In this document: piece by piece, positions 23,701 through 34,116 of the stretch
Numbering within the stretch: position 1 is the stretch's first letter
How the letters are laid out: each line of letters opens with the position of its first letter
NCBI GenBank assembly: GCA_941918925.1
Contig: OW799237.1
Coordinates: forward strand, 75,651,126 to 75,715,125
DNA: 64,000 bases
Source: Phyto melanocephala
Lineage: Eukaryota > Arthropoda > Insecta > Diptera > Rhinophoridae
Direction of reading: 5' to 3'
The notes under the pieces: generated by a model
The model's input: the letters and a program-made list of their open reading frames with translations, nothing else
What the model was told of the DNA's origin: nothing
Databases searched by the model: none
Program-made: the position numbers and the translations under genes

Positions 23701-24137
23701 CAAATAAGCCTATAATAAACCTAAAATATTTTTTATGAATACGGCCCTAAAATTAATTCGAATATTATTACATTCACTCTAACCTCTTTTTATTTACTAA
23801 ACACCGCCACTATTTTTATTACAAATTATCCACCAAGGTACACATAAAATTATAATATGGTAACACCAACATCTACCTAATCACATTTCTTTCGATACCA
23901 TATATGTATCTACAAGATACAAAAAGCTTTGCTCAAAACTTGATTTTATTCCTTTATCTTTTTTGCGCTAAATTTTATACGCAAAGCAAATTTTTCTTTT
24001 TTCCATCATACATACAGGTATCTATGTATGCAGCACACTCTTACCTCGTTTACTAATTCTGTTTCATTTTCACCATTGGCCTCATCCAAATTCTCCAACA
24101 GTTGATCTTCGTTCAACGATAAATCTTCATCAGCCAT
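20726..24137 (-). CDS. Pabp2: Nuclear poly(A)-binding protein Pabp2 (PABPN1 ortholog)
   Basis: Binds growing poly(A) tails in the nucleus, stimulates poly(A) polymerase and sets tail length. Four exons on the minus strand (24137-24045, 21474-21076, 20998-20859, 20768-20726) join with consistent phase and GT/AG sites to give 224 residues, the family's usual length in flies. Order: acidic N-terminus ([12 protein letters not shown]...), coiled-coil helix at about residues 40-70 ([13 protein letters not shown]), one RRM at about 93-170 with RNP2 VYVGNV (95-100) and RNP1 KGFAYIEF (134-141), then an Arg/Gly-rich tail ending NYYAPY. The residues are near-identical to Drosophila Pabp2 as I know it. 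The last acceptor is a tandem CAGAAG, which could add or drop one Arg. Intron 1 (2.6 kb) holds a MITE and a LINE fragment. The 5' end faces the TFIIIC subunit gene. Confidence 0.96.
22254..22638 (+). mobile_element. PIF/Harbinger-type MITE (385 bp, complete)
   Basis: Terminal inverted repeats GGGCCAATTCAAAGT with an exact 3-bp duplication TAT (22251-22253, 22639-22641). The length and sequence match the copy at 62426 closely. A 3-bp target duplication and GGGCC ends fit PIF/Harbinger. No coding capacity. Confidence 0.85.
23071..23410 (+). pseudogene. LINE 3' fragment (reverse transcriptase C-terminus)
   Basis: A 73-residue frame reading [20 protein letters not shown] then [19 protein letters not shown] matches frames at 51109-51468 and 49004-49231. 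This is the C-terminal end of one non-LTR retrotransposon family. It is followed by a short 3' UTR and an (AAT)n-type tail near 23390-23410. 5'-truncated and dead. Confidence 0.65.
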
Positions 24138-24724
24138 TTTTTGTTTAATTTATTTACTTTTAGCGTTAAAAATAAGATAATAATTAAAGTATTCTTTGAT
24201 ATTGAAAGCGTCCTTTTTCTACTATAAGTATGTATATTTTATAAAATGACGTTGTACTTTTTCTTTCGTTTCTCTTTATTCTCTAGTACTTTTTAATATT
24301 TTTTCTTCGCCGAATTTGCTGCTGTCAATTTTTTAAATAAAAAAACCCAAATTCGCCCAAAATGGTGGTACTGAGTGTGCTGCTGTTGATGGCGAAATCT
24401 AAACGTGAAGGATACACAACGCGTTAATTTTTTGTATAATAAATATATATTTTTGATAGACAACACTTTAAAAAAGCAAGGTAAGTTTTATTTAAAAATT
24501 AACACAAAAATACATTTAGTTTCTAAAAATTACCGAAAATATTTTATTTATTTGCAATCTCAAGAGCAAAAAAATCCGCCTTTCATAAACGCACACAAAC
24601 GAAAAAAGAAATTATTTTCTATTTCGTCAAGTTTTGACAGTATAATTTGTGTTGCCAGATATTTGTTTGCAACACAAATAGATTCTTGACACAGTGAGAC
24701 GTTTAAAGTAATAAATAGTTAAAA
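24138..24724. promoter_or_regulatory. Divergent promoter region Pabp2 / GTF3C6
   Basis: Only 587 bases separate the two start codons, which face away from each other, so both promoters must lie here. I see no clear TATA box at a useful distance on either side, which would suit broadly expressed genes. The 94-residue plus frame at 24405-24689 has no family features and is probably 5' leader sequence. Confidence 0.5.
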
Positions 24725-25296
24725 ATGAGTGATTCAGAATATGAAGAAGAAGAGTTTTTGGTATTTGCTGATTTTAAAAATCAAATATTTCCGGAACAAT
24801 TGTCCGATGAAAAATCGTCCATAAAAATAATTGGCATAGAAAGTAAAAATCCAATAGCTGAAATAAATGGCAATATTTTTAAAGGTAAGCAAAATTTATT
24901 AAAATTGTTACATTATTAAATTGCTACTTACAAATAGAAACTTTAGTCGTTTAAAATTTATTTAATTTTTGTTTTATTAATTCCTTATATTATTTTATAG
25001 GAACATACGATTATTCTATGGGAACTGATGTTTTTTTCGAAAAAGATCTTGATGCTACACCGCCAGATCCACTTTACGAGCAAAGCTTTCGCCAAAAATT
25101 TAAAGTAATCGACAAAACAAACAAAGTTCTTAATTTTCAGCGAATTTATGTCGAAAAGGTTCCTGAAAAGAAGGAGGATGTAGAGGATCCAGAAGAAGAT
25201 AACTCCACAGATATACAAATTGAAGACAGCTTGAAATTAAATATAACGTATGAAGAAGCAATTAAACAATTCCCGAAAGAAAATGATCCTCAGTGA
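24725..25296 (+). CDS. TFIIIC subunit 6 (GTF3C6-like)
   Basis: Small subunit of the RNA polymerase III factor TFIIIC, which binds the A and B boxes of tRNA-type promoters. Two exons (24725-24884, 25001-25296) split a Gly codon (G|GA) and give 151 residues. An acidic start (MSDSEYEEEE) leads to the conserved block FLVFADFKNQ, then KIIGIESKNPIAEINGNIFKG, then TYDYSMGTDVFFE. This order matches human GTF3C6 (LVxVELSG..., CKVLGID..PILQV, FAGEYEDTLGT). The C-terminal third is acidic and variable, as in the family. The start has no earlier in-frame ATG in the exon. The divergent neighbour is Pabp2; SNAPC3 follows 445 bp downstream on the same strand. Confidence 0.82.
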
Positions 25297-25741
25297 AAAG
25301 AAAAAGATTTGTTTTAAATTAAAAATATATATTTTTTTATTGAGGACGTTTCCTTGTAAATATTTGGCTTCGTCAAACGTATATGATTTGCTGCTCAAAT
25401 TAGTATAACTATTAATATTTTTTGCGCCTTTTTGTAAACGTAATAGTTTAATAAATATTTTGATAATGAATCGAGTTATAAATATAAATAACTGCAACCA
25501 ATAAAAAAACTTTATTTATATAAAAAATCAATTGAACATACTTTGTTTACATTTTCTAAGAACGTGTATGGGAATAATTGTTATGTGTTGTGTAGTACTG
25601 AAAACTTAAATTCAAATACAAAATTAAACTTTAATCTTACTTTAGAAAATACCTACTGAAAAAGTAGTGCAATATCAAAAAAAAGTTTAATTTTGTATTT
25701 TAATTAATAATGCGTTTTTCTTTTACAGAACAAACATTAAA
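25297..25741 (+). other. GTF3C6-SNAPC3 spacer with splice-acceptor-like site
   Basis: A pyrimidine tract ending TTTTTCTTTTACAG at 25728 lies 13 bases before the SNAPC3 ATG. It implies a 5' UTR intron for SNAPC3, or splicing from the upstream gene. There is no in-frame stop between the acceptor and the ATG. No clear AATAAA was seen for the upstream gene. Confidence 0.5.
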
Positions 25742-27019
25742 ATGGAAGAAATCTTAGGACAAACTATGCGAACTCCTATAAATTTAAAAGATTTTCTACT
25801 AAATTATAAACAAATGTTTAAGCCACCATTTACAATACCATGTTATCAAATAAACATACAGGATATGATGCACCTTACAGCCGATTCTGAAAAATGCAAT
25901 ACTATTCAGAAAAGCTGTTCTCTCGACCACCTTAAGCAGCCTGATGATCCGCGTATTGCAGAATTTGTCCCCGGGTCCTTCGAAATACCTCGACAGGTTA
26001 CTGGAAACATCGATATAAAAAGTCTTAAATTGAAATCGTTTGATGTGTTAACCAAACATAAACAATGCAAAAAGCCTACTGCTTTTCAACGTTCTAGAGA
26101 ATCTTACACATTGATGAAACATCCTGAATCCTTGGAAAGTGCATCCCACAACTTGCAACCTGGTGAAGAAATATTAATATACATACGATTTTATCGTCCT
26201 GCACGTGCCACTCATATTGGTCGCACTTTAGAAAAGCCCGTTTTTTCACAAGAATTTGTCTGCCTTGGAAGGAATTTTCTGAGTGAATTACGAGATAAAA
26301 TATATTGTGTTTGTAATAATAAACGATTTTTCGATATCAGCGAACATCCTGACGCTCCTTTGCCAACTAAAGATAGGGATCCAGGATTCTTCTTTATAAC
26401 AGATACATTTTATAACGATAAGCGCAATCAATCAAATGAGGATTACTCTAAAACGATTCGGACCTGGGCAAAAACTGCTAAAGGCTTATCTCATCTGAAT
26501 TTTAAAGTAGCACGATTAGAGAAAACTCGTTTTATCGATCTCACAGTCAGCTTAGGATTTCCACAGCTCTACCAACATCATGGTAACTGTGAACATGTTT
26601 TTGTCTTCTCAAACATTGAAGTTATAACAAATCCCAGCTTGCAACTTTTTTCCTCTCTGTCTTACTATCCATTTGTATTAACAATTAGTCGCTTCAATTC
26701 GAGACCATGTAATATATGTGGAAAATTTAATTATATTTTCGTTGTGGAAGGTAGTAATCGACAATTACAAGATCCGGCCTATTTATGCAAACAATGTTTT
26801 ACCTCTTTCCATTATGTGGATGGCCAAAAAATTGGAGAATTTAGTGCTTACCGTTTTAATGACGAACTGGAAACTCCAGAAATGGAAAGAAATGGTCAAT
26901 TATACACCGGCAACGAAGAGGTTCCAGAAGAAAATATAAATGTGGATAATAATTCGGAAAATTCTGAAGAAATCGATATAATTATAAAAGAAGAAACAAT
27001 TTGCAATATTGAAGACTAG
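25742..27019 (+). CDS. Pbp49: snRNA-activating protein complex subunit 3 (SNAPC3, fly Pbp49)
   Basis: Part of SNAPc, which binds the proximal sequence element of snRNA genes and serves both Pol II and Pol III. The 425-residue frame is a single coding exon. The C-terminal SNAP50 zinc domain is clear: HHGNCEHVFVFSNIE (279-293), CNIC (323-326), then LCKQC (349-352) with His357, giving conserved Cys/His metal ligands. Upstream, YIRFYRP and VFSQEFVCLGRNFLSELRDKIYC (about 147-190) are also family-typical. The tail after 370 is acidic and disordered. The start follows a probable acceptor at 25728, so the first ATG (ATTAAAATGG) is the simplest start, but an upstream coding exon cannot be excluded. 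It shares strand and Pol III theme with the preceding gene. Confidence 0.9.
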   Translation: MEEILGQTMRTPINLKDFLLNYKQMFKPPFTIPCYQINIQDMMHLTADSEKCNTIQKSCSLDHLKQPDDPRIAEFVPGSFEIPRQVTGNIDIKSLKLKSFDVLTKHKQCKKPTAFQRSRESYTLMKHPESLESASHNLQPGEEILIYIRFYRPARATHIGRTLEKPVFSQEFVCLGRNFLSELRDKIYCVCNNKRFFDISEHPDAPLPTKDRDPGFFFITDTFYNDKRNQSNEDYSKTIRTWAKTAKGLSHLNFKVARLEKTRFIDLTVSLGFPQLYQHHGNCEHVFVFSNIEVITNPSLQLFSSLSYYPFVLTISRFNSRPCNICGKFNYIFVVEGSNRQLQDPAYLCKQCFTSFHYVDGQKIGEFSAYRFNDELETPEMERNGQLYTGNEEVPEENINVDNNSENSEEIDIIIKEETICNIED

Positions 27020-27917
27020 CTAACCCGGTGCGCTTCAATAGCCCCAAAAGGAAATTTTTATTTTTTTTTTTTTCTTAATTTTTATTTCTATAATTTAAAG
27101 CAATGTTTAATGCAGTTAATTAATATTTTTTAGTTTTTAAAATTCAGTTAAAATCTCGTTAAACATTTTTAAAACATTCCCACATTATGTAGATAATAAA
27201 AAAAGGAAATGCACTGTCTTATCCATAAAAAATATTTTTTAAATATGGCCGTAATTATAAAGTAAATCATTTTAATGGAAACTGTATTATCATAATGTTG
27301 CTTCTTTATAAAAATTATTGTAAAACTTTTTATACCCTTCACCTGTGGTGCACAAGGGTACATATAGCTTTGTAATTCCGTTTGTAATTTCTACAATTTT
27401 CATTTCCGACCCCATAAAGCATAATTTCCTGAAAGCTTATGAATAAAGGAGATTAAGCGCTGACCGTTTTACGGTTGTATGTATGTTTCCAAAAAAAAAA
27501 TTACAAAAAAAATATTAAAAACAATAAAAACTATAAAAAAAACAGATTCCAACAATGTTTTTCGGTTAAAACTTTTGCATCATTATTTTGATTCTTTATC
27601 CTAATAAGATTTTGTATCATGGGTTTAGTTTATGTGTATTGTTACTGGATAGGACCTTCTTTTAATTTTAATATTAAATTTTAATTGTGATTAGATTTTT
27701 ATGGCTGGGGAGCCCTCAATCTACTATAATAATTATTATGGTGATAACTATTGTATGCTTATTTAATTCATTATTTCTTATCTTTGTTAATATAATATAA
27801 TACTTTTGAATCTCAGGCTTTATTACTATGTAATATTGTTATTTTGGCCACGAAGGCTTTATATTACGAAATGAATAAATAAATAAATAATAAAAATGTA
27901 AATAATATATAAAAAAA
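27020..27917. other. Spacer with repeat and LINE-tail pieces
   Basis: 27324-27480 holds a diverged, partial hairpin-ended repeat (TATACCCTTCACCTGTGGTG, then TTTCCGACCCCATAAAGC). About 27540-27895 ends in TTGGCCACGAAGGCTTTATA and an (AAAT)n tail, matching LINE 3' ends near 43325 and 46075. No gene. Confidence 0.5.
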
Positions 27918-28616
27918 AACAAGTAACAGTGCTATATTCGGCCGTACCGAATCTTATATACCCTTCACAACCTGTAGTCATGCAATAACAATAGTTTGTA
28001 TCACCATTCATCTCATATGAAATATGTACATACATGTAAAAAACATACATATAAAAAATTAACCATTGTAAAATTATAAATTGAGTTTACGTATGTTTCT
28101 AAAAAAAAAATAAAAAAAATATATTAAAAAATAATAAAAAAAATTAAAAAAAAAATTTTTAAACAAATTTTTCAAAAAAATTAAAAAAAAAATATATATA
28201 AAAAAAATAAAATTTTTTTGGCTCAGCTGGGATTCGATGCCACGTTTACTCTAACCAGTATACACGTTTGTATGTATGTATGTTGTTGTTGTAATGTTGT
28301 TTTTGTGAAAAAAAATCGAGGTGATCGTGAGTTTTTGCTTATATATCAGTTGTTTATGTACCGATGTTTCTTTCAATACCGATCTACTCCCTAATATTTC
28401 TGATATTTTAATACCTCACCCGAGTCCAAGCGATATCGGGGGGCTTCAAAAAGTTGATTTCAACATACAAACGGACAGACTGACAGAGCTTAATCGACTC
28501 CCCTATTCATAAGTTCTCAGAAAATGTATTCTTTATGGGGTCGGAAATGAAAATTGTAGAAATTTCACACGGAATGACAAACCTATATATACCCTTTTCA
28601 CTGTGTGGAGGGTATA
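27918..28616 (+). mobile_element. Hairpin-ended repeat, copy 5 (full-length reference)
   Basis: Full copy, about 700 bp. The left end is AACAAGTAACAGTGC, then a small hairpin (ATTCGGC...GCCGAAT form; here one base off). Next come CTTATATACCCTTCACAAC, an AT-rich middle, GGCTCAGCTGGGATTCGATG, CGAGGTGATCGTGAG, CCAAGCGATATCGG, CATACAAACGGACAGACTGA and TATGGGGTCGGAAATG. It closes on an outer stem (TATACCC...GGGTATA) holding CAC...GTG. No coding frame. Class unknown; terminal hairpins without long inverted repeats allow a Helitron-like or retroposon origin. Confidence 0.8.
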
Positions 28617-28938
28617 ATAAGTAAAAAAAATTAGTTTTCGAGTTCAATTAACTTAAAAACTTGGGAGTTAAATAAATGATATATAGAGCCAACACGAAAT
28701 CACCGATCAATGAGTGTTGATGATGAAATCGTAGCTGGTTTTGAAAATGCAATCCACTCGGCTAGTGTCGCTTAAAACATACTTTTCCAGATTTTTCTCT
28801 CATCACAATTAAAAATTCTTTGTATTAAAATTGCTTGCAACAAGAAAAGAGATAAATTACATGAAAGTGCCGTATTTAATGCATTCATTTAAATACTGCA
28901 GTAGATACTATTTATGTCTTGGTAACCCTGTACACTTT
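28617..28938. other. Spacer
   Basis: AT-rich; no feature recognised. Confidence 0.4.
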
Positions 28939-28946
28939 AAAATAAA

Positions 28947-29840
28947 CAGCGTTGTCAACTCGGTGATTTTATCACCGTTTTTGGTGATTTTTAACATTTT
29001 GGAAGCGAAAAAATTGCGAGTTAGTGCTTGGTGATTTTTTTTTAAGTTTTTAGTGCTTTTATTTTTATTTCGGTGACACCAAATACTAAATTTGAAAATA
29101 ATTTTTTTAATTGAAAACAATTTTTGTAAGGGTAAATATCTTTAATTACCCTTACGTATTTTGTATCTTAACAAAGCTAAAAAATATTTACTCATTGTAA
29201 AATGATATTATGTTGATAATACTTTCAGCTTATGATACTAAAACTAATAATTAAGAAGATTATAAGGATTGATAGTATACAATGTTTCTGTTATTTGAGT
29301 GTTTTGCTTGTTTATTATTAATTGTAACTTATTTCCGATACTGGTTTGTTGATATCCTGTATGGTTTATGAGACATAAACCACCTACTTTTTATAAAATG
29401 AAATTGTTACGACAATTTATTTTGTAAGTAAAGTTTCAAGTTGATCAAACCTTGGTGAAAATAAAAAAAGAGAAATTAATATGCAAATACTTTTCATTTT
29501 AAAATTTTTTAGAGCACAAATTGACACCCTGATAAGGTTAATATTTGCATTGATAGTACATTTGGATGTCTTGGCCTAATAATATAAAGAACAGAATATC
29601 TTTAGACTTGTATTTCGATTATCGATATCAATCAAAACTCCAGTCTTATTGCCATTTGTAAAATAATTTATTTTAGGGGGCAACTGGCATCTAAAAGCTT
29701 TAATTTTTTTTAAGTAATGATTATATTAGCAAATGTAAAGTTAAATTTGTACACATTTTAAACTCAGTGATTTTTTATGAAAATTACGCGCTTTTTTAGG
29801 GGTTTAGGTGCTTTTTGAAATTTTAAAGTTGACAACGCTG
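28947..29840. mobile_element. hAT-type non-autonomous element (894 bp)
   Basis: Terminal inverted repeats CAGCGTTGTCAACT / complement at 29827-29840. An exact 8-bp duplication AAAATAAA flanks it (28939-28946, 29841-29848). GGTGATTTT-like motifs recur near the left end. No transposase frame. The 8-bp duplication and CAG...CTG ends point to hAT. Confidence 0.8.
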
Positions 29841-29848
29841 AAAATAAA

Positions 29849-30115
29849 GCAATGAAAGCAAAATGTAACAAAAACATACTACAATAATAATTGTTATTTC
29901 AACAAAATTAATGCATTTTTGTTCATTTAATCATTATTTATCCAATAAAAAATTAAACTTATTTAATAAAAGTGACTAGATTTAAATTAAAAAATATATC
30001 AATAAAGGGAGTTTTAAAATTCAAATCAATAAAGGACACACTAATATAGTGAAAAAATATACCCGTAAAAAGAGTATAAAATAAGGAACATTAGTATTAC
30101 TCCAAACATAAAGAA
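29849..30115 (+). other. SOCS gene upstream region
   Basis: AT-rich. TATAAA at 30075 is only about 40 bases before the ATG and lies inside a TATACCCGTAAAAAGAGTATA inverted motif resembling the A end of the hairpin-ended repeat, so I do not call it a promoter. Confidence 0.35.
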
Positions 30116-31551
30116 ATGAATTGTAAGATAAGTAATAGCTCAACAGAAACAGTTGGAGTGCCCACAACAACATCACCGGTGACAATGATCGCATCGACGT
30201 CAACTAAGGAAAAGAAAGGAGGATGGTTTCATTCATTAACCAGGCGTAATAAAACAAATGCATCAACAAATTGTACAAGCTCGTCAACACAACAACCACC
30301 AATGCCAACAATAACATCAGTTGCTATAGAATCCAAAGAAATTACTTGTTCAGATAATCAGCAAACTGCATCCATTTCTATCAGCTATTTACAGTCTAAC
30401 AACAATAACGAACCCCTATTGAGGTCTTGCAATGATAATGACCTGTCTAACACTGACAAGTTTATATCAGCTGATGCACCAAGCTGTAGCAGCAATAATG
30501 CTCGCAAACGTAAAGATGAAAAAAATGCATTTCAGCGTTTCCGAAAGCGAATGGGTCTACGTTTTCCATCTCTGAGACGTCACAAACACTCTTCGATTGA
30601 TGGTGCCACCACAGATGCCTCTTTCGAGTTCCTCACACACTCACCGATACACGAACCATTGCATTTTAATTTTAAGCGCAGCAGCAGCATTAACTGTGGA
30701 ATAGCTGATCTTTCCACCGACGACAGTGATATAATGCCTTTTACAAACGATTTTAAGCGTTTCATTCGAAAGAAATGGCTTGAACGTAAAGAGGGTCCAA
30801 ATTTAATAATGTACGAAGCCAGTTGTGAAATGTTGAGGTTGGTAATTAATTTGTATTGTAAAACTTTGCCGTTTTTTCTTTCCAAAAAAACGTTTCGATT
30901 TTGTGTCCCTTTTTATTAAATTGATAATTTATTCCCGAATTGAAGGTATTAAAAACTTCTTAAATAGTACAATTAAGAATCTTTAAAATTGCATGAATGT
31001 AGACATACGAACTTGTTAAAACTTGTTTCTATTCAATACTTCTATGTGGTCAAAACTGAGTTACAAAAGGCCCACAGATTTAAAATTTACTTAAACTTTT
31101 TAAAAATATACATAACACAGAAATAACCTTCACTCAAAAGACCCATATAACAAATTGCTTAATGTTATCTTTACACCATTTGAGATCTCATTTCATGAAT
31201 AACATTTACCTCCATGAAGATAGGTAAAATTTCATCTTATTTGATGTTATAAGCGTGTCCAAAAATAATTTACGAGCTTTAGAAACTTGATATATTTAAT
31301 AAAGATACATACATATATTTTTTAAAAGATATACATATATTTTTTCAAAGTTTTTGCTGATTAGGGACGGTTTTGTTTAAAATTGTTTACGAGCCCTCAA
31401 GGCATATTTTATTTAAAAAACACATAGTAGCCAACGTGTCTAATAATTATCCGAAGAGTTGTCTTGTTTATTTGTTATGGGGCGATTGTTCTTGATTTCA
31501 ATAGCGATTCAGTCCCTATAATTTCTACAAAGGAAATAAATCGACTTCTCT

Positions 31552-31583
<32 letters not shown>

Positions 31584-32237
31584 TTAAAAGGCTTTTAGAA
31601 AATATATGCTTACTCGGTTAGGAAATGAATATTTTTATTTATTTATGTACAATACAAAAAGCTTGTAATTATAAACGGAATGACAAAGATATACATATCT
31701 TTAGCACTACAATTCAAGGGTATAAAAATAAATAAAATTATATTAAACTACTGAATTTTTTTTTCTTCCAGTCAAGTGTGGTATTGGGGCGAAATATCAC
31801 GACGCGATGCCCAAAAACAATTAACAGACAAACCTACCGGTTCATTTTTGGTACGCGACTCAGAGACTAGTGGCTGTCAATTTACCCTCTCATTTCGTAT
31901 TATCAATGTTACTCTACACTATCGTCTCGAATATCGCAACGATTATTGGCATTTTGAGGAACTACAATACGAGTCCATAGTCGAAATGATTGAAGACATT
32001 CTGTATCGTTGTACAAATGACAATTTTGTTTGTTTTGTTAAAGTACCAAATGAAATGCAACCACCGTTTCCAGTTATTTTAAAATATCCTCTTAGCCGCT
32101 ATCTAAACATGCCAAAATTACAGGATTTGTGTCGTCGTTCTATACAGCGTTCAACGAAACCAGAAGATATAGTAAAAATGTCTATACCGCCGGGTCTACA
32201 AGAATATCTAGCTGAGACTAGGGAACTTGTATTTTAA
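30116..32237 (+). CDS. Socs44A: Suppressor of cytokine signalling (Socs44A-like)
   Basis: SH2-SOCS adaptor that recruits an elongin/cullin ubiquitin ligase to tyrosine-phosphorylated receptors, damping JAK/STAT or EGFR signalling. Exons 30116-30837 and 31772-32237 split a Ser codon (AG|T) and give 395 residues. Residues 1-240 are Ser/Thr/Asn-rich and unstructured, with a basic patch (RKRKDEKNAFQRFRKRMGLR). The SH2 domain starts at WYWG (244-247) with the phosphotyrosine Arg269 in FLVRDSE. The SOCS box fills the last ~55 residues (LQDLCRR as BC box, IPPGLQEYL). The donor GTTGGT is weak; the nearby GTAATT would break the frame. The length suits fly Socs44A better than the much larger Socs16D, and the neighbourhood agrees. 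The intron holds a (TTTA)n tract and a repeat scrap. Confidence 0.88.
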
Positions 32238-32828
32238 GAAAAATTTTAATTTAATATGAATAGATATAATTAAGTATTATAAAACATTAATTGATTGATT
32301 TTTTAATTTTTTTTTTTAATATTTTTTCTAACCAAAGATTTTTAAATTTTTTATGTTCGTCAACATAGAAATTTTAAGAAAACATAAAGATTAAATGTTA
32401 TATATCTTTGGTCTATTGTATTCTATTGTATTAAAAATAGATTAAAAATATTTTAACAAAACCGTTTATAAAATTACTTATGAACGCATAAACCTATAAT
32501 ATAGTTATATGTACATCATATATGTATGCATATATACATAAAAATGGATTTACATACATATATGTAAATACATTTTATTATTAACTACATGCTTGTACAT
32601 AATTAATTATTCTGGTCATAATTAAGCATTGCTTACTTTTTATCTGACTGTCTTCCTAAAGAAAGCTACCAAAACAAAATAATTAAAAGAATCATTATCA
32701 AATAAATAAGTAATATGGAAAAGAAATAATTATCATAATACATCGGAAATTGTTAACACTGTCCGAGCCAAATTAATTTCTTATTTACCCAAAAATTTAT
32801 AAAATTTTATTATTTAAAAATTCAAGAT

Positions 32829-33083
32829 ATCGATGGTCACAAGTAGAAAGGCCCTAATTCGTATTTTTTACGAAATTGAGTTTTTCGGTGATTCCAATAC
32901 ACTTCACACAAATACAGTTCGACACGAAAATTTAACGCAATAGTATTAAATATAACAGTTATATAAGCAATTTTTCAAAAGAAATTACATTATGATAAAC
33001 TACGGTTTCTATTACGTTTTTGCCTTCTCCTGTAAAGTTACAATTATTTGAGTTAGGGGATTTCTATTTGTGACTATCGATAT
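32829..33083. mobile_element. ATCGATGG-type MITE, copy A
   Basis: Ends ATCGATGGTCACAAGTAGAAA and TTTCTATTTGTGACTATCGA are near-complements. The interior (CGACACGAAAATTTAACGCA, GTTTTTGCCTTCTC) is shared with 47839-48055. About 255 bp, no coding. Confidence 0.7.
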
Positions 33084-33175
33084 ACTGTTAGAAAAGAACT
33101 GGTCCACATATATTTCTAAACTCAAACGTTAAAAAAAGACAATATATGTACTATATGTACCATCTTGTAAACGTC

Positions 33176-33342
33176 GGATCCAAGGCATATTTATTCATCA
33201 GGTAACCGCTTTTTTAAATAAATGGGAGAAGACAGAAAATTGTTTTATCTATGGAATTTCACAGCTGAAATTAAAAATAGTAAAGAAAAAAAATAGCTGA
33301 CGAATCAAGACTACCTGATAAATAAATATACCTTGGACTGAT
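33176..33342. mobile_element. Short inverted-repeat element (~167 bp)
   Basis: GGATCCAAGGCATATTTATT then CATCAGGTA on the left is inverted on the right as TACCTGATAAATAAATATA then CCTTGGACTGATC. The arms total about 30 bp with several mismatches. Probably a small MITE. Confidence 0.55.
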
Positions 33343-34110
33343 CTAAGAATTAAAAAAAAAAATCATTTTGCATCAATAATATTAAATGATCTATATACGG
33401 CGCATTAGGGTAATTTTGCAAGACGGTCAAAAGGTCAACACCAAAAGCCAAATTGATTAATAAATGCAAGGTTTTTCATTTAATATTATAATGCGCTTTC
33501 GATAAAGAATAACACTATTGTGATTTTCATTCAATTGAATTCATAATAGCATATATTTGTGTTTAGAAATAGAAAAACAACGGTCGAATGCAAAATTCTA
33601 CTCGAATTTTATCCATACATTTAACCAACTTAATGAAATACATATGTATGTATGAAAAATTAATGGTTGTCATATGTATATGCGTACCTAAACCAATTAT
33701 CAGATTGAAATTTTTTTAATGGCATTATAATGTTTGCCGGATACAGCTATGTATTTATGACTAGCAACAAACTATGTATGTATGTTTCCTCCTATGATCT
33801 TGATGTTAAAAAATTGTTATGCACAACTATATAGATCTCTTCTTATAAATTATTTTATTTAAAGTTTTATTATATATTATATTAAAACTTAAAAATATTT
33901 AATAAAATAATATAAATTATAAAATTTTACATTATCGCTTATGTTCTGCATTTCGTGTGAAATTAAATCATTCGTATTGTAGAGTTGTTGTTAATAATAC
34001 CAAAAAAATGCTATGACAATTCTGAATGATTTAATTTGATTTGGAGTTACGAACATGGACGTATTTGTTTTATTTTAATCAGTGGATCCTTGACATTTTT
34101 CTTGCTTACT

Positions 34111-34116
34111 TTTATT
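34111..34116 (-). terminator. Poly(A) signal overlapping the coilin stop
   Basis: Minus strand reads TAAATAAAAG: the last A of the stop TAA is the first base of AATAAA. Use of this signal would give a 3' UTR of only about 15-30 bases. Confidence 0.5.

Larger units (their letters stand above)
21475..24044 (-). other. Pabp2 intron 1 with repeats
   Basis: A 2.57-kb intron. It contains the PIF/Harbinger-type MITE (22254-22638), a LINE 3' fragment (23071-23410), a spurious ATACCCTTGTACACC hairpin-like piece near 22978, and a palindrome at 23665-23708 (GGCTTATTTGACA inverted). No other coding exon was found. Confidence 0.7.
32238..34109. other. Socs-coilin spacer with two MITEs
   Basis: No gene. 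It contains CATATATGTA microsatellites (32500-32570) and the two inverted-repeat elements annotated separately. The two genes are convergent, so both 3' UTRs lie here. Confidence 0.5.

Noticed and set aside
30075..30080. TATAAA before the SOCS start codon
   Set aside because: Only about 40 bases from the ATG and inside a repeat-like inverted motif.
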